From Candidatus Zixiibacteriota bacterium (GTDB taxonomy: Bacteria; Zixibacteria; MSB-5A5; GN15; JAAZOE01): 64,000 nucleotides of DNA. Positions within the stretch are counted from its first letter, which is position 1, and each line of letters starts with the position of its first letter. The position numbers and the translations under genes are program-made. This document shows, in pieces, positions 63,768 to 64,000 of this stretch. The notes under the pieces are model-generated. The model was given only the letters and a program-made list of their open reading frames with translations, made no database searches and was not told the DNA's origin. Where the stretch lies: assembly GCA_036480375.1 (NCBI GenBank), contig JAZGGI010000029.1, positions 33,210 to 97,209 on the forward strand. Direction: 5' to 3'.

Positions 63768-64000
63768 TCAGCCGGATTTTCGACCAAGATAGCCGGCCTG
63801 AACCATTTTTCTAAGTAAAGGACAGGGACGATATTTGGGATCACCCAGTCCGTCATGCAGCACTTCCAGTATCGCCAGGCAAACATCGAGTCCGATAAAA
63901 TCAGCCAATGTCAGCGGTCCCATTGGATGAGCCAAGCCAAGCTTCATCACGGTATCAATACCTTCCGCCGTCGCCACTCCTTCCATGAGCGTGTATGCGG
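63768..64000 (-). CDS. 3-hydroxyacyl-CoA dehydrogenase, C-terminal part, with a premature stop
   Basis: The 5' end of the gene is outside the window; 77 codons are visible before the stop. The product has the 3-hydroxybutyryl-CoA dehydrogenase C-terminal motifs: [40 protein letters not shown] and [11 protein letters not shown]. The TGA at 63768-63770 comes right after KSG, where the family continues GKGFYxY. Beyond it, in frame, GFYNYE can still be read to a TAA at 63747-63749. The gene therefore seems to have lost its last seven residues through one base change. The next gene's ribosome binding site follows that TAA directly. Confidence 0.88.
   Translation of the reverse strand, partial: AYTLMEGVATAEGIDTVMKLGLAHPMGPLTLADFIGLDVCLAILEVLHDGLGDPKYRPCPLLRKMVQAGYLGRKSG

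Overview
The window looks like a chromosomal segment (moderate GC) of a Gram-negative-type bacterium of the FCB superphylum, outside the cultivated Bacteroidetes. A Zixibacteria-, Marinimicrobia- or Calditrichaeota-like candidate phylum is my inference; no rRNA is present to settle it. Reasons: three large secreted proteins end in the Por/type IX secretion C-terminal domain with the NPFNP motif (NPFNAST, NPFNPSI, NPFNPET); there is a DUF2723 membrane glycosyltransferase-like protein, a tiny AURKAIP1/COX24-type ribosomal protein, LapA/LapB, lipoproteins, sigma-54 promoters, and a prepilin peptidase. Almost everything is on the minus strand; only purD-purE, a TPR protein and one lipoprotein are on plus.

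Layout from left to right. 1-5054: membrane and glycan genes (a small membrane-anchored protein cut by the window edge, a flippase-like protein, a GT4 glycosyltransferase and a DUF2723 protein). 5130-9281: a complete riboflavin operon ribD-ribE-ribBA-ribH-nusB behind an FMN riboswitch with its own terminator. 9369-12473: a GAF-rich pseudo-sensor kinase and a lipoprotein behind a sigma-54 promoter. 12513-23827: a long minus-strand run hrcA-grpE-dnaK-dnaJ-prmA-rsmE-pilD-sensor kinase-efp-rnhC-IF2B-like, headed by a CIRCE heat-shock operator. 23906-26711: an envelope operon (FnIII lipoprotein, DUF4384/PEGA-like protein with a long basic tail, small Lys-rich protein) behind a second sigma-54 promoter. 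26906-29730: purD, purE and a TPR protein. 29749-33958: secreted repeat proteins. 34112-34663: a HU-family gene plus the tiny ribosomal protein gene. 34738-45768: sppA-mltD, then lapA-lapB-SPOR-mutS-mutL-miaA. 45829-52508: secreted proteins, including a subtilase and a beta-propeller with sorting domains. 52708-57989: STAS protein, NtrC-type regulator, outer-membrane barrel, EF-G-like GTPase. 58054-58262: tRNA-Phe and tRNA-Thr. 58292-64000: ROK kinase, membrane protease-like protein, then an acyl-CoA catabolic operon with a BioY biotin transporter.

Most of the window is ordinary housekeeping. I found no CRISPR array, prophage, transposon or obvious new multi-gene defence system. The observations most worth a second look are: a premature TGA seven codons before the expected end of a 3-hydroxyacyl-CoA dehydrogenase gene; a Gly-to-Arg change in the MiaA P-loop; two near-consensus sigma-54 promoters in front of lipoprotein genes, each with an inverted repeat upstream; a riboswitch terminator whose 3' arm is also the ribD ribosome binding site; a pseudo-histidine kinase; a short RNase HIII; an orphan bacterial eIF2B-like protein; and several secreted repeat proteins of unknown function.
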